A stretch of 64,000 nucleotides of DNA from Cucumis sativus. Its lineage: Eukaryota > Streptophyta > Magnoliopsida > Cucurbitales > Cucurbitaceae. The DNA is taken from contig NC_026660.2 of the NCBI RefSeq assembly GCF_000004075.3, positions 10,912,001 to 10,976,000 on the forward strand, read 5' to 3'. The position numbers were made by a program, and so were the translations under genes. Under the pieces are notes generated by a model. That model had not been told where the DNA came from and searched no databases. It saw only the letters and a list, made by a program, of their open reading frames with translations. Shown here piece by piece: positions 63,121-64,000 of this stretch; within the stretch, counting starts at the first letter, position 1, and every line of letters starts with the position of its first letter.

Positions 63121-64000
63121 AATGTATCAGGTATGGGTCCAATTATTATCACTATTGAATACAAGTACTTTGACTATGTTCATTTTGGTAATAACAATTA
63201 TTTAAGTGTTTTTTTCCTTAAAAAAGAAATTTTACTGAAAAATAAAATTGTAATATTTATCTATGTATGAACTCGAAGTTTAAGGTAGAAATGAATACAT
63301 TTTTGCTAAGTTTATTACCAAAGTCTAACTTTCATTTCCCAAAAGAGTTAGAAAGGGTCAAAGAAAATTTAGTTTTATATATGAGAATGTTTTTTTTTTT
63401 ATATATAGAGCTTTTCATATTTTTAAAATAGGAGATAAATGTATTTGATTTTACCCAATCTATAAAAGGAAATGAGAAGAGATCTAAGTCAAAACTCACT
63501 CTGAGCAACCGTTACTTGGACAAACATGGAGATATAGATAACTCCAATTTTTATGTTTATTTTGATTGTCTATTGTGCATATCATGTTCTTTCTTGTTAA
63601 AGAGTAACATGAAGGTCATATGCTATCCAAATTCACATTAGGAATGTGTACAAATGTGTTTGAAAGGTTTTATTTGTTACAAATGAGTGGCTATTTCACT
63701 TCAAATCTCTTGCAAATTCTTGTACTCCTGCCTCTTTCAATCATATTTTCTTTTGAAGTATCCAAACTCATTTCATGTTAGAGTGCACAATTGGTTGTAG
63801 TTGGAGTGAATATAGATCTCAATCCCACACCAAACCAAAAACCAATCATTTGGTGTTTCTGTTTTAGTTATTATTATTTAAATTGAACTATCTAAACTGA
63901 ACTCCATGAGTTTCTTTTTACCTGATTTTATTTATATATAGATATTTTTTAACCTGTTTTTTCAAGTTGAAATTTTTACTATGGTTTACTTTCTCTCATA
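63121..64000. other. AT-rich terminal region
   Basis: No gene is supported in the last 880 bp. Sequence is AT-rich with a poly-T run near 63392. Confidence 0.6.

Overview
This window is nuclear DNA of a flowering plant. The genes have many short introns with GT...AG borders, the spacers are AT-rich, and every recognisable protein matches a land-plant family. It is most likely a eudicot; a cucurbit is my best guess from overall feel, held at low confidence. I see no bacterial operon, CRISPR array, rRNA gene or convincing tRNA gene.

Layout. From 1 to about 21 kb lies a tandem family of group-A (ABI5/AREB-type) bZIP genes. Five decayed copies (about 1-377, 3060-4330, 10975-11860, 13430-14340 and 17490-18175) precede one intact copy at 19692-20992, all on the + strand. 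Transposons sit between the copies: a CACTA-like element (4352-6347), a 2.2-kb LTR-type element with an AATTA target duplication (6777-9009) and a probable 626-bp solo LTR with a CTAGC duplication (9233-9858). From 22 to 29.5 kb lie PARP3 (+) and a GT29 sialyltransferase-like gene (-), which converge. From 29.5 to 35 kb is a repeat-rich spacer with an LTR-like segment and an A20/AN1 stress-associated protein gene (-). From 35.5 to 43.4 kb a decayed copy of the VPS4/SKD1 ESCRT ATPase gene precedes an intact one (both +). From 44.8 to 52.3 kb is an ADP-glucose pyrophosphorylase large-subunit gene (+) whose 3.5-kb fourth intron holds an intronless aldose-1-epimerase-like gene on the opposite strand. 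RHF1A, a RING-H2 E3 ligase (+), lies at 55.3-58.2 kb, and mitochondrial peroxiredoxin PRXIIF (-) at 60.7-62.9 kb.

I assembled full exon-intron models for six spliced genes. Each gives an in-frame product of the length expected from the named Arabidopsis family, as I remember it: bZIP 339 aa, PARP3 815 aa, SKD1 433 aa, AGPase large subunit 518 aa, RHF1A 365 aa, PRXIIF 201 aa.

How the genes may work together. Most are independent housekeeping genes: endosomal sorting, starch synthesis, ubiquitin ligation and mitochondrial redox. The one plausible functional link is the intact ABI5-like factor next to PARP3, whose promoter carries an ABRE/G-box of the kind such factors bind. I found no clearly new molecular system. 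The most unusual structures are the one-sided row of bZIP relics, the gene nested in the AGPase intron, the two-codon first exon of PARP3, and the C-V-E replacement of the PARP catalytic triad.
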